From assembly GCF_027596085.1 (NCBI RefSeq), contig NC_072450.1:27817223-27881222 (forward strand): 64,000 nucleotides of DNA. The letters run 5' to 3'. Source of the stretch: Anoplopoma fimbria (Eukaryota > Chordata > Actinopteri > Perciformes > Anoplopomatidae). The position numbers were made by a program, and so were the translations under genes. Positions 1-13,000 of this stretch are shown here, in pieces (position 1 is the first letter of the stretch; each line of letters begins with the position of its first letter). Under the pieces are notes generated by a model, which saw only the letters and a list, made by a program, of their open reading frames with translations, had not been told where the DNA came from and searched no databases.

Positions 1-548
1 GAATTCCAGGTTCTCAAAAATGTGGTTATTTGCGCCGAGACAACTTATAGACCACTCACGAAAGCTCAGCTTTTCAGTGGATTTTCGATAGCCGATCGAG
101 AACCGTAATCATTGAACTGATGTATTCAGGTTTTTATATTAACATAAAATGTAAAGTCTCCTTAGAGACGAACAAAAATTGCCACAGCTGACTATATTTC
201 AAGTCATCTCGGCGGGGTATTGGGTTAAGTTTTCAACCAGCAACAATCACGTCTCAGTAGAACTTCATAGACTATGAAATTGCCTCTGCGAGAGGATGCC
301 CAGGGAACCAAAAAGATTAGACAGTACCTGGTAAAACACTCACAAAGCTAATGGTGCATTTCTTCAACCGTACAGGGTTCTACAGACGTGTTGATGGTGC
401 ATGTGATTGGCTTGTTGACTACCAACCACGCCCTCTCCATGTAATGGCAGTCATGGCTGGATGGGGAAGTAACAGGCCCTAAAGATAACCTACTTTGCGA
501 GACTACTGTGGGAACCAAGAATAACTATGGACAGGCACGTTCGAACAT
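1..548 (+). repeat. Representative satellite monomer, type A
   Basis: This is the first complete monomer in EcoRI phase. It carries the type A diagnostic bases: GATG in the GAACTGATG segment, CTACAG near position 380, and TACCAAC near 420. It contains three short perfect hairpins: AAAGCT/AGCTTT (61-73), GTCTC/GAGAC with a 4-nt loop (156-169), and CCTCT/AGAGG with a 3-nt loop (283-295). It also has the palindrome CGATCG at 93-98 and a direct repeat of ATGGTGCAT (351-359 and 394-402). A related CACTCAC(G)AAAGCT motif occurs near 53 and 337. Composition is moderately AT-rich. I see no CENP-B box match, snRNA or 5S rRNA sequence, or polyadenylation signal. Monomer length is close to three nucleosome repeats, which is only suggestive. 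Confidence 0.9.
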
Positions 549-1096
549 GAATTCCAGGTTCTCAAAAATGTGGTTATTTGCGCCGAGACAACTTATAGAC
601 CACTCACGAAAGCTCAGCTTTTCAGTGGATTTTCGATAGCCGATCGAGAACCGTAATCATTGAACTGACGTATTCAGGTTTTTATATTAACATAAAATGT
701 AAAGTCTCCTTAGAGACGAACAAAAATTGCCACAGCTGACTATATTTCAAGTCATCTCGGCGGGGTATTGGGTTAAGTTTTCAACCAGCAACAATCACGT
801 CTCAGTAGAACTTCATAGACTATGAAATTGCCTCTGCGAGAGGATGCCCAGGGAACCAAAAAGATTAGACAGTACCTGGTAAAACACTCACAAAGCTAAT
901 GGTGCATTTCTTCAACCGTACAGGGTTCTGCAGACGTGTTGATGGTGCATGTGATTGGCTTGTTGACTACAAACCACGCCCTCTCCATGTAATAGCAGTC
1001 ATGGCTGGATGGGGAAGTAACAGGCCCTAAAGATAACCTACTTTGCGAGACTACTGTGGGAACCAAGAATAACTATGGACAGGCACGTTCGAACAT
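549..1096 (+). repeat. Representative satellite monomer, type B
   Basis: This monomer differs from its left neighbour by linked changes: GACG instead of GATG, CTGCAG (a PstI site) instead of CTACAG, and TACAAAC instead of TACCAAC. This copy also has a private change (TAATAG for TAATGG). By my count TACAAAC occurs in 25 of the 76 monomers and always together with CTGCAG. CTGCAG is present in about 33, so eight monomers are CTGCAG/TACCAAC hybrids. The linkage shows that A and B are sub-families rather than random noise. Confidence 0.85.
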
Positions 1097-4000
1097 GAAT
1101 TCCAGGTTCTCAAAAATGTGGTTATTTGCGCCGAGACAACTTATAGACCACTCACGAAAGCTCAGCTTTTCAGTGGATTTTCGATAGCCGATCGAGAACC
1201 GTAATCATTGAACTGATGTATTCAGGTTTTTATATTAACATAAAATGTAAAGTCTCCTTAGAGACGAACAAAAATTGCCACAGCTGACTATATTTCAAGT
1301 CATCTCGGCGGGGTATTGGGTTAAGTTTTCAACCAGCAACAATCACGTCTCAGTAGAACTTCATAGACTATGAAATTGCCTCTGCGAGAGGATGCCCAGG
1401 GAACCAAAAAGATTAGACAGTACCTGGTAAAACACTCACAAAGCTAATGGTGCATTTCTTCAACCGTACAGGGTTCTACAGACGTGTTGATGGTGCATGT
1501 GATTGGCTTGTTGACTACCAACCACGCCCTCTCCATGTAATGGCAGTCATGGCTGGATGGGGAAGTAACAGGCCCTAAAGATAACCTACTTTGCGAGACT
1601 ACTGTGGGAACCAAGAATAACTATGGACAGGCACGTTCGAACATGAATTCCAGGTTCTCAAAAATGTGGTTATTTGCGCCGAGACAACTTATAGACCACT
1701 CACGAAAGCTCAGCTTTTCAGTGGATTTTCGATAGCCGATCGAGAACCGTAATCATTGAACTGACGTATTCAGGTTTTTATATTAACATAAAATGTAAAG
1801 TCTCCTTAGAGACGAACAAAAATTGCCACAGCTGACTATATTTCAAGTCATCTCGGCGGGGTATTGGGTTAAGTTTTCAACCAGCAACAATCACGTCTCA
1901 GTAGAACTTCATAGACTATGAAATTGCCTCTGCGAGAGGATGCCCAGGGAACCAAAAAGATTAGACAGTACCTGGTAAAACACTCACAAAGCTAATGGTG
2001 CATTTCTTCAACCGTACAGGGTTCTGCAGACGTGTTGATGGTGCATGTGATTGGCTTGTTGACTACAAACCACGCCCTCTCCATGTAATGGCAGTCATGG
2101 CTGGATGGGGAAGTAACAGGCCCTAAAATAACCTACTTTGCGAGACTACTGTGGGAACAAGAATAACTATGGACAGGCACGTTCGAACATGAATTCCAGG
2201 TTCTCAAAAATGTGGTTATTTGCGCCGAGACAACTTATAGACCACTCACGAAAGCTCAGCTTTTCAGTGGATTTTCGATATCCGATCGAGAACCGTAATC
2301 ATTGAACTGATGTATTCAGGTTTTTATATTAACATAAAATGTAAAGTCTCCTTAGAGACGAACAAAAATTGCCACAGCTGACTATATTTCAAGTCATCTC
2401 GGCGGGGTATTGGGTTAAGTTTTCAACCAGCAACAATCACGTCTCAGTAGAACTTCATAGACTATGAAATTGCCTCTGCGAGAGAGATGGATGCCCAGGG
2501 AACCAAAAAGATTAGACAGTACCTGGTAAAACACTCACAAAGCTAATGGTGCATTTCTTCAACCGTACAGGGTTCTACAGACGTGTTGATGGTGCATGTG
2601 ATTGGCTTGTTGACTACCAACCACGCCCTCTCCATGTAATGGCAGTCATGGCTGGATGGGGAAGTAACAGGCCCTAAAGATAACCTACTTTGCGAGACTA
2701 CTGTGGGAACCAAGAATAACTATGGACAGGCACGTTCGAACATGAATTCCAGGTTCTCAAAAATGTGGTTATTTGCGCCGAGACAACTTATAGACCACTC
2801 ACGAAAGCTCAGCTTTTCAGTGGATTTTCGATAGCCGATCGAGAACCGTAATCATTGAACTGACGTATTCAGGTTTTTATATTAACATAAAATGTAAAGT
2901 CTCCTTAGAGACGAACAAAAATTGCCACAGCTGACTATATTTCAAGTCATCTCGGCGGGGTATTGGGTTAAGTTTTCAACCAGCAACAATCACGTCTCAG
3001 TAGAACTTCATAGACTATGAAATTGCCTCTGCGAGAGGATGCCCAGGGAACCAAAAAGATTAGACAGTACCTGGTAAAACACTCACAAAGCTAATGGTGC
3101 ATTTCTTCAACCGTACAGGGTTCTGCAGACGTGTTGATGGTGCATGTGATTGGCTTGTTGACTACAAACCACGCCCTCTCCATGTAATGGCAGTCATGGC
3201 TGGATGGGGAAGTAACAGGCCCTAAAGATAACCTACTTTGCGAGACTACTGTGGGAACCAAGAATAACTATGGACAGGCACGTTCGAACATGAATTCCAG
3301 GTTCTCAAAAATGTGGTTATTTGCGCCGAGACAACTTATAGACCACTCACGAAAGCTCAGCTTTTCAGTGGATTTTCGATAGCCGATCGAGAACCGTAAT
3401 CATTGAACTGATGTATTCAGGTTTTTATATTAACATAAAATGTAAAGTCTCCTTAGAGACGAACAAAAATTGCCACAGCTGACTATATTTCAAGTCATCT
3501 CGGCGGGGTATTGGGTTAAGTTTTCAACCAGCAACAATCACGTCTCAGTAGAACTTCATAGACTATGAAATTGCCTCTGCGAGAGGATGCCCAGGGAACC
3601 AAAAAGATTAGACAGTACCTGGTAAAACACTCACAAAGCTAATGGTGCATTTCTTCAACCGTACAGGGTTCTACAGACGTGTTGATGGTGCATGTGATTG
3701 GCTTGTTGACTACCAACCACGCCCTCTCCATGTAATGGCAGTCATGGCTGGATGGGGAAGTAACAGGCCCTAAAGATAACCTACTTTGCGAGACTACTGT
3801 GGGAACCAAGAATAACTATGGACAGGCACGTTCGAACATGAATTCCAGGTTCTCAAAAATGTGGTTATTTGCGCCGAGACAACTTATAGACCACTCACGA
3901 AAGCTCAGCTTTTCAGTGGATTTTCGATAGCCGATCGAGAACCGTAATCATTGAACTGACGTATTCAGGTTTTTATATTAACATAAAATGTAAAGTCTCC

Positions 4001-7000
4001 TTAGAGACGAACAAAAATTGCCACAGCTGACTATATTTCAAGTCATCTCGGCGGGGTATTGGGTTAAGTTTTCAACCAGCAACAATCACGTCTCAGTAGA
4101 ACTTCATAGACTATGAAATTGCCTCTGCGAGAGGATGCCCAGGGAACCAAAAAGATTAGACAGTACCTGGTAAAACACTCACAAAGCTAATGGTGCATTT
4201 CTTCAACCGTACAGGGTTCTGCAGACGTGTTGATGGTGCATGTGATTGGCTTGTTGACTACAAACCACGCCCTCTCCATGTAATGGCAGTCATGGCTGGA
4301 TGGGGAAGTAACAGGCCCTAAAGATAACCTACTTTGCGAGACTACTGTGGGAACCAAGAATAACTATGGACAGGCACGTTCGAACATGAATTCCAGGTTC
4401 TCAAAAATGTGGTTATTTGCGCCGAGACAACTTATAGACCACTCACGAAAGCTCAGCTTTTCAGTGGATTTTCGATAGCCGATCGAGAACCGTAATCATT
4501 GAACTGATGTATTCAGGTTTTTATATTAACATAAAATGTAAAGTCTCCTTAGAGACGAACAAAAATTGCCACAGCTGACTATATTTCAAGTCATCTCGGC
4601 GGGGTATTGGGTTAAGTTTTCAACCAGCAACAATCACGTCTCAGTAGAACTTCATAGACTATGAAATTGCCTCTGCGAGAGGATGCCCAGGGAACCAAAA
4701 AGATTAGACAGTACCTGGTAAAACACTCACAAAGCTAATGGTGCATTTCTTCAACCGTACAGGGTTCTGCAGACGTGTTGATGGTGCATGTGATTGGCTT
4801 GTTGACTACCAACCACGCCCTCTCCATGTAATGGCAGTCATGGCTGGATGGGGAAGTAACAGGCCCTAAAGATAACCTACTTTGCGAGACTACTGTGGGA
4901 ACCAAGAATAACTATGGACAGGCACGTTCGAACATGAATTCCAGGTTCTCAAAAATGTGGTTATTTGCGCCGAGACAACTTATAGACCACTCACAAGCTC
5001 AGCTTTTCAGTGGATTTTCGATAGCCGATCGAGAACCGTAATCATTGAACTGACGTATTCAGGTTTTTATATTAACATAAAATGTAAAGTCTCCTTAGAG
5101 ACGAACAAAAATTGCCACAGCTGACTATATTTCAAGTCATCTCGGCGGGGTATTGGGTTAAGTTTTCAACCAGCAACAATCACGTCTCAGTAGAACTTCA
5201 TAGACTATGAAATTGCCTCTGCGAGAGGATGCCCAGGGAACCAAAAAGATTAGACAGTACCTGGTAAAACACTCACAAAGCTAATGGTGCATTTCTTCAA
5301 CCGTACAGGGTTCTGCAGACGTGTTGATGGTGCATGTGATTGGCTTGTTGACTACAAACCACGCCCTCTCCATGTAATGGCAGTCATGGCTGGATGGGGA
5401 AGTAACAGGCCCTAAAGATAACCTACTTTGCGAGACTACTGTGGGAACAAGAATAACTATGGACAGGCACGTTCGAACATGAATTCCAGGTTCTCAAAAA
5501 TGTGGTTATTTGCGCCGAGACAACTTATAGACCACTCACGAAAGCTCAGCTTTTCAGTGGATTTTCGATATCTGATCGAGAACCGTAATCATTGAACTGA
5601 TGTATTCAGGTTTTTATATTAACATAAAATGTAAAGTCTCCTTAGAGACGAACAAAAATTGCCACAGCTGACTATATTTCAAGTCATCTCGGCGGGGTAT
5701 TGGGTTAAGTTTTCAACCAGCAACAATCACGTCTCAGTAGAACTTCATAGACTATGAAATTGCCTCTGCGAGAGGATGCCCAGGGAACCAAAAAGATTAG
5801 ACAGTACCTGGTAAAACACTCACAAAGCTAATGGTGCATTTCTTCAACCGTACAGGGTTCTACAGACGTGTTGATGGTGCATGTGATTGGCTTGTTGACT
5901 ACCAACCACGCCCTCTCCATGTAATGGCAGTCATGGCTGGATGGGGAAGTAACAGGCCCTAAAGATAACCTACTTTGCGAGACTACTGTGGGAACCAAGA
6001 ATAACTATGGACAGGCACGTTCGAACATGAATTCCAGGTTCTCAAAAATGTGGTTATTTGCGCCGAGACAACTTATAGACCACTCACGAAAGCTCAGCTT
6101 TTCAGTGGATTTTCGATAGCCGATCGAGAACCGTAATCATTGAACTGACGTATTCAGGTTTTTATATTAACATAAAATGTAAAGTCTCCTTAGAGACGAA
6201 CAAAAATTGCCACAGCTGACTATATTTCAAGTCATCTCGGCGGGGTATTGGGTTAAGTTTTCAACCAGCAACAATCACGTCTCAGTAGAACTTCATAGAC
6301 TATGAAATTGCCTCTGCGAGAGGATGCCCAGGGAACCAAAAAGATTAGACAGTACCTGGTAAAACACTCACAAAGCTAATGGTGCATTTCTTCAACCGTA
6401 CAGGGTTCTGCAGACGTGTTGATGGTGCATGTGATTGGCTTGTTGACTACAAACCACGCCCTCTCCATGTAATGGCAGTCATGGCTGGATGGGAAGTAAC
6501 AGGCCCTAAAGATAACCTACTTTGCGAGACTACTGTGGGAACCAAGAATAACTATGGACAGGCACGTTCGAACATGAATTCCAGGTTCTCAAAAATGTGG
6601 TTATTTGCGCCGAGACAACTTATAGACCACTCACGAAAGCTCAGCTTTTCAGTGGATTTTCGATAGCCGATCGAGAACCGTAATCATTGAACTGACGTAT
6701 TCAGGTTTTTATATTAACATAAAATGTAAAGTCTCCTTAGAGACGAACAAAAATTGCCACAGCTGACTATATTTCAAGTCATCTCGGCGGGGTATTGGGT
6801 TAAGTTTTCAACCAGCAACAATCACGTCTCAGTAGAACTTCATAGACTATGAAATTGCCTCTGCGAGAGGATGCCCAGGGAACCAAAAAGATTAGACAGT
6901 ACCTGGTAAAACACTCACAAAGCTAATGGTGCATTTCTTCAACCGTACAGGGTTCTACAGACGTGTTGATGGTGCATGTGATTGGCTTGTTGACTACCAA

Positions 7001-10000
7001 CCACGCCCTCTCCATGTAATGGCAGTCATGGCTGGATGGGGAAGTAACAGGCCCTAAAGATAACCTACTTTGCGAGACTACTGTGGGAACCAAGAATAAC
7101 TATGGACAGGCACGTTCGAACATGAATTCCAGGTTCTCAAAAATGTGGTTATTTGCGCCGAGACAACTTATAGACCACTCACGAAAGCTCAGCTTTTCAG
7201 TGGATTTTCGATAGCCGATCGAGAACCGTAATCATTGAACTGACGTATTCAGGTTTTTATATTAACATAAAATGTAAAGTCTCCTTAGAGACGAACAAAA
7301 ATTGCCACAGCTGACTATATTTCAAGTCATCTCGGCGGGGTATTGGGTTAAGTTTTCAACCAGCAACAATCACGTCTCAGTAGAACTTCATAGACTATGA
7401 AATTGCCTCTGCGAGAGGATGCCCAGGGAACCAAAAAGATTAGACAGTACCTGGTAAAACACTCACAAAGCTAATGGTGCATTTCTTCAACCGTACAGGG
7501 TTCTGCAGACGTGTTGATGGTGCATGTGATTGGCTTGTTGACTACAAACCACGCCCTCTCCATGTAATGGCAGTCATGGCTGGATGGGGAAGTAACAGGC
7601 CCTAAAGATAACCTACTTTGCGAGACTACTGTGGGAACCAAGAATAACTATGGACAGGCACGTTCGAACATGAATTCCAGGTTCTCAAAAATGTGGTTAT
7701 TTGCGCCGAGACAACTTATAGACCACTCACGAAAGCTCAGCTTTTCAGTGGATTTTCGATAGCCGATCGAGAACCGTAATCATTGAACTGACGTATTCAG
7801 GTTTTTATATTAACATAAAATGTAAAGTCTCCTTAGAGACGAACAAAAATTGCCACAGCTGACTATATTTCAAGTCATCTCGGCGGGGTATTGGGTTAAG
7901 TTTTCAACCAGCAACAATCACGTCTCAGTAGAACTTCATAGACTATGAAATTGCCTCTGCGAGAGGATGCCCAGGGAACCAAAAAGATTAGACAGTACCT
8001 GGTAAAACACTCACAAAGCTAATGGTGCATTTCTTCAACCGTACAGGGTTCTGCAGACGTGTTGATGGTGCATGTGATTGGCTTGTTGACTACCAACCAC
8101 GCCCTCTCCATGTAATGGCAGTCATGGCTGGATGGGGAAGTAACAGGCCCTAAAGATAACCTACTTTGCGAGACTACTGTGGGAACCAAGAATAACTATG
8201 GACAGGCACGTTCGAACATGAATTCCAGGTTCTCAAAAATGTGGTTATTTGCGCCGAGACAACTTATAGACCACTCACGAAAGCTCAGCTTTTCAGTGGA
8301 TTTTCGATAGCCGATCGAGAACCGTAATCATTGAACTGACGTATTCAGGTTTTTATATTAACATAAAATGTAAAGTCTCCTTAGAGACGAACAAAAATTG
8401 CCACAGCTGACTATATTTCAAGTCATCTCGGCGGGGTATTGGGTTAAGTTTTCAACCAGCAACAATCACGTCTCAGTAGAACTTCATAGACTATGAAATT
8501 GCCTCTGCGAGAGGATGCCCAGGGAACCAAAAAGATTAGACAGTACCTGGTAAAACACTCACAAAGCTAATGGTGCATTTCTTCAACCGTACAGGGTTCT
8601 GCAGACGTGTTGATGGTGCATGTGATTGGCTTGTTGACTACAAACCACGCCCTCTCCATGTAATGGCAGTCATGGCTGGATGGGGAAGTAACAGGCCCTA
8701 AAGATAACCTACTTTGCGAGACTACTGTGGGAACCAAGAATAACTATGGACAGGCACGTTCGAACATGAATTCCAGGTTCTCAAAAATGTGGTTATTTGC
8801 GCCGAGACAACTTATAGACCACTCACGAAAGCTCAGCTTTTCAGTGGATTTTCGATATCCGATCGAGAACCGTAATCATTGAACTGATGTATTCAGGTTT
8901 TTATATTAACATAAAATGTAAAGTCTCCTTAGAGACGAACAAAAATTGCCACAGCTGACTATATTTCAAGTCATCTCGGCGGGGTATTGGGTTAAGTTTT
9001 CAACCAGCAACAATCACGTCTCAGTAGAACTTCATAGACTATGAAATTGCCTCTGCGAGAGGATGCCCAGGGAACCAAAAAGATTAGACAGTACCTAGTA
9101 AAACACTCACAAAGCTAATGGTGCATTTCTTCAACCGTACAGGGTTCTACAGACGTGTTGATGGTGCATGTGATTGGCTTGTTGACTACCAACCACGCCC
9201 TCTCCATGTAATGGCAGTCATGGCTGGATGGGGAAGTAACAGGCCCTAAAGATAACCTACTTTGCGAGACTACTGTGGGAACCAAGAATAACTATGGACA
9301 GGCACGTTCGAACATGAATTCCAGGTTCTCAAAAATGTGGTTATTTGCGCCGAGACAACTTATAGACCACTCACGAAAGCTCAGCTTTTCAGTGGATTTT
9401 CGATAGCCGATCGAGAACCGTAATCATTGAACTGACGTATTCAGGTTTTTATATTAACATAAAATGTAAAGTCTCCTTAGAGACGAACAACAAATTGCCA
9501 CAGCTGTCTATATTTCAAGTCATCTCGGCGGGGTATTGGGTTAAGTTTTCAACCAGCAACAATCACGTCTCAGTAGAACTTCATAGACTATGAAATTGCC
9601 TCTGCGAGAGGATGCCCAGGGAACCAAAAAGATTAGACAGTACCTGGTAAAACACTCACAAAGCTAATGGTGCATTTCTTCAACCGTACAGGGTTCTGCA
9701 GACGTGTTGATGGTGCATGTGATTGGCTTGTTGACTACAAACCACGCCCTCTCCATGTAATGGCAGTCATGGCTGGATGGGGAAGTAACAGGCCCTAAAG
9801 ATAACCTACTTTGCGAGACTACTGTGGGAACCAAGAATAACTATGGACAGGCACGTTCGAACATGAATTCCAGGTTCTCAAAAATGTGGTTATTTGCGCC
9901 GAGACAACTTATAGACCACTCACGAAAGCTCAACTTTTCAGTGGATTTTCGATAGCCGATCGAGAACCGTAATCATTGAACTGATGTATTCAGGTTTTTA

Positions 10001-13000
10001 TATTAACATAAAATGTAAAGTCTCCTTAGAGACGAACAAAAATTGCCACAGCTGACTATATTTCAAGTCATCTCGGCGGGGTATTGGGTTAAGTTTTCAA
10101 CCAGCAACAATCACGTCTCAGTAGAACTTCATAGACTATGAAATTGCCTCTGCGAGAGGATGCCCAGGGAACCAAAAAGATTAGACAGTACCTGGTAAAA
10201 CACTCACAAAGCTAATGGTGCATTTCTTCAACCGTACAGGGTTCTACAGACGTGTTGATGGTGCATGTGATTGGCTTGTTGACTACCAACCACGCCCTCT
10301 CCATGTAATGGCAGTCATGGCTGGATGGGGAAGTAACAGGCCCTAAAGATAACCTACTTTGCGAGACTACTGTGGGAACCAAGAATAACTATGGACAGGC
10401 ACGTTCGAACATGAATTCCAGGTTCTCAAAAATGTGGTTATTTGCGCCGAGACAACTTATAGACCACTCACGAAAGCTCAGCTTTTCAGTGGATTTTCGA
10501 TAGCCGATCGAGAACCGTAATCATTGAACTGACGTATTCAGGTTTTTATATTAACATAAAATGTAAAGTCTCCTTAGAGACGAACAAAAATTGCCACAGC
10601 TGACTATATTTCAAGTCATCTCGGCGGGGTATTGGGTTAAGTTTTCAACCAGCAACAATCACGTCTCAGTAGAACTTCATAGACTATGAAATTGCCTCTG
10701 CGAGAGGATGCCCAGGGAACCAAAAAGATTAGACAGTACCTGGTAAAACACTCACAAAGCTAATGGTGCATTTCTTCAACCGTACAGGGTTCTGCAGACG
10801 TGTTGATGGTGCATGTGATTGGCTTGTTGACTACAAACCACGCCCTCTCCATGTAATGGCAGTCATGGCTGGATGGGGAAGTAACAGGCCCTAAAGATAA
10901 CCTACTTTGCGAGACTACTGTGGGAACCAAGAATAACTATGGACAGGCACGTTCGAACATGAATTCCAGGTTCTCAAAAATGTGGTTATTTGCGCCGAGA
11001 CAACTTATAGACCACTCACGAAAGCTCAGCTTTTCAGTGGATTTTCGATAGCCGATCGAGAACCGTAATCATTGAACTGACGTATTCAGGTTTTTATATT
11101 AACATAAAATGTAAAGTCTCCTTAGAGACGAACAAAAATTGCCACAGCTGACTATATTTCAAGTCATCTCGGCGGGGTATTGGGTTAAGTTTTCAACCAG
11201 CAACAATCACGTCTCAGTAGAACTTCATAGACTATGAAATTGCCTCTGCGAGAGGATGCCCAGGGAACCAAAAAGATTAGACAGTACCTGGTAAAACACT
11301 CACAAAGCTAATGGTGCATTTCTTCAACCGTACAGGGTTCTACAGACGTGTTGATGGTGCATGTGATTGGCTTGTTGACTACCAACCACGCCCTCTCCAT
11401 GTAATGGCAGTCATGGCTGGATGGGGAAGTAACAGGCCCTAAAGATAACCTACTTTGCGAGACTACTGTGGGAACCAAGAATAACTATGGACAGGCACGT
11501 TCGAACATGAATTCCAGGTTCTCAAAAATGTGGTTATTTGCGCCGAGACAACTTATAGACCACTCACGAAAGCTCAGCTTTTCAGTGGATTTTCGATAGC
11601 CGATCGAGAACCGTAATCATTGAACTGACGTATTCAGGTTTTTATATTAACATAAAATGTAAAGTCTCCTTAGAGACGAACAAAAATTGCCACAGCTGAC
11701 TATATTTCAAGTCATCTCGGCGGGGTATTGGGTTAAGTTTTCAACCAGCAACAATCACGTCTCAGTAGAACTTCATAGACTATGAAATTGCCTCTGCGAG
11801 AGGATGCCCAGGGAACCAAAAAGATTAGACAGTACCTGGTAAAACACTCACAAAGCTAATGGTGCATTTCTTCAACCGTACAGGGTTCTGCAGACGTGTT
11901 GATGGTGCATGTGATTGGCTTGTTGACTACCAACCACGCCCTCTCCATGTAATGGCAGTCATGGCTGGATGGGGAAGTAACAGGCCCTAAAGATAACCTA
12001 CTTTGCGAGACTACTGTGGGAACCAAGAATAACTATGGACAGGCACGTTCGAACATGAATTCCAGGTTCTCAAAAATGTGGTTATTTGCGCCGAGACAAC
12101 TTATAGACCACTCACGAAAGCTCAGCTTTTCAGTGGATTTTCGATAGCCGATCGAGAACCGTAATCATTGAACTGACGTATTCAGGTTTTTATATTAACA
12201 TAAAATGTAAAGTCTCCTTAGAGACGAACAAAAATTGCCACAGCTGACTATATTTCAAGTCATCTCGGCGGGGTATTGGGTTAAGTTTTCAACCAGCAAC
12301 AATCACGTCTCAGTAGAACTTCATAGACTATGAAATTGCCTCTGCGAGAGGATGCCCAGGAACCAAAAAGATTAGACAGTACCTGGTAAAACACTCACAA
12401 AGCTAATGGTGCATTTCTTCAACCGTACAGGGTTCTGCAGACGTGTTGATGGTGCATGTGATTGGCTTGTTGACTACAAACCACGCCCTCTCCATGTAAT
12501 GGCAGTCATGGCTGGATGGGGAAGTAACAGGCCCTAAAGATAACCTACTTTGCGAGACTACTGTGGGAACCAAGAATAACTATGGACAGGCACGTTCGAA
12601 CATGAATTCCAGGTTCTCAAAAATGTGGTTATTTGCGCCGAGACAACTTATAGACCACTCACGAAAGCTCAGCTTTTCAGTGGATTTTCGATAGCCGATC
12701 GGGAACCGTAATCATTGAACTGACGTATTCAGGTTTTTATATTAACATAAAATGTAAAGTCTCCTTAGAGACGAACAAAAATTGCCACAGCTGACTATAT
12801 TTCAAGTCATCTCGGCGGGGTATTGGGTTAAGTTTTCAACCAGCAACAATCACGTCTCAGTAGAACTTCATAGACTATGAAATTGCCTCTGCGAGAGGAT
12901 GCCCAGGGAACCAAAAAGATTAGACAGTACCTGGTAAAACACTCACAAAGCTAATGGTGCATTTCTTCAACCGTACAGGGTTCTACAGACGTGTTGATGG

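Larger units (their letters stand above)
1..10960 (+). repeat. Strict A-B dimeric higher-order repeat, unit about 1096 bp
   Basis: Over the first 20 monomers the type B marker TACAAAC appears in every even-numbered monomer (starting at 549, 1645, 2744, 3840, 4936, 6029, 7124, 8220, 9316, 10413) and in no odd-numbered one. The homogenisation unit here is therefore the dimer. Within this stretch monomers 5, 11 and 17 also carry GATATC (2277, 5567, 8854), spaced about 3288 bp, hinting at a six-monomer superstructure. Further right the alternation becomes patchy. Confidence 0.85.

Noticed and set aside
460..560. tRNA-type polymerase III promoter (TGGCAGTCATGG and GTTCGAAC) in the monomer
   Set aside because: Box spacing is too long and box B has a mismatch. 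Edge monomers lose the CpG without other change. No cloverleaf is evident.
6379..6666. 95-codon open frame in the satellite
   Set aside because: It exists only because this monomer lost one G in the GGGG run near 6490. Other monomers have a stop in this frame. It is satellite, not a gene. Similar frames at 24382, 34904, 38191, 38737 and 40858 (minus) also arise from private indels or substitutions.
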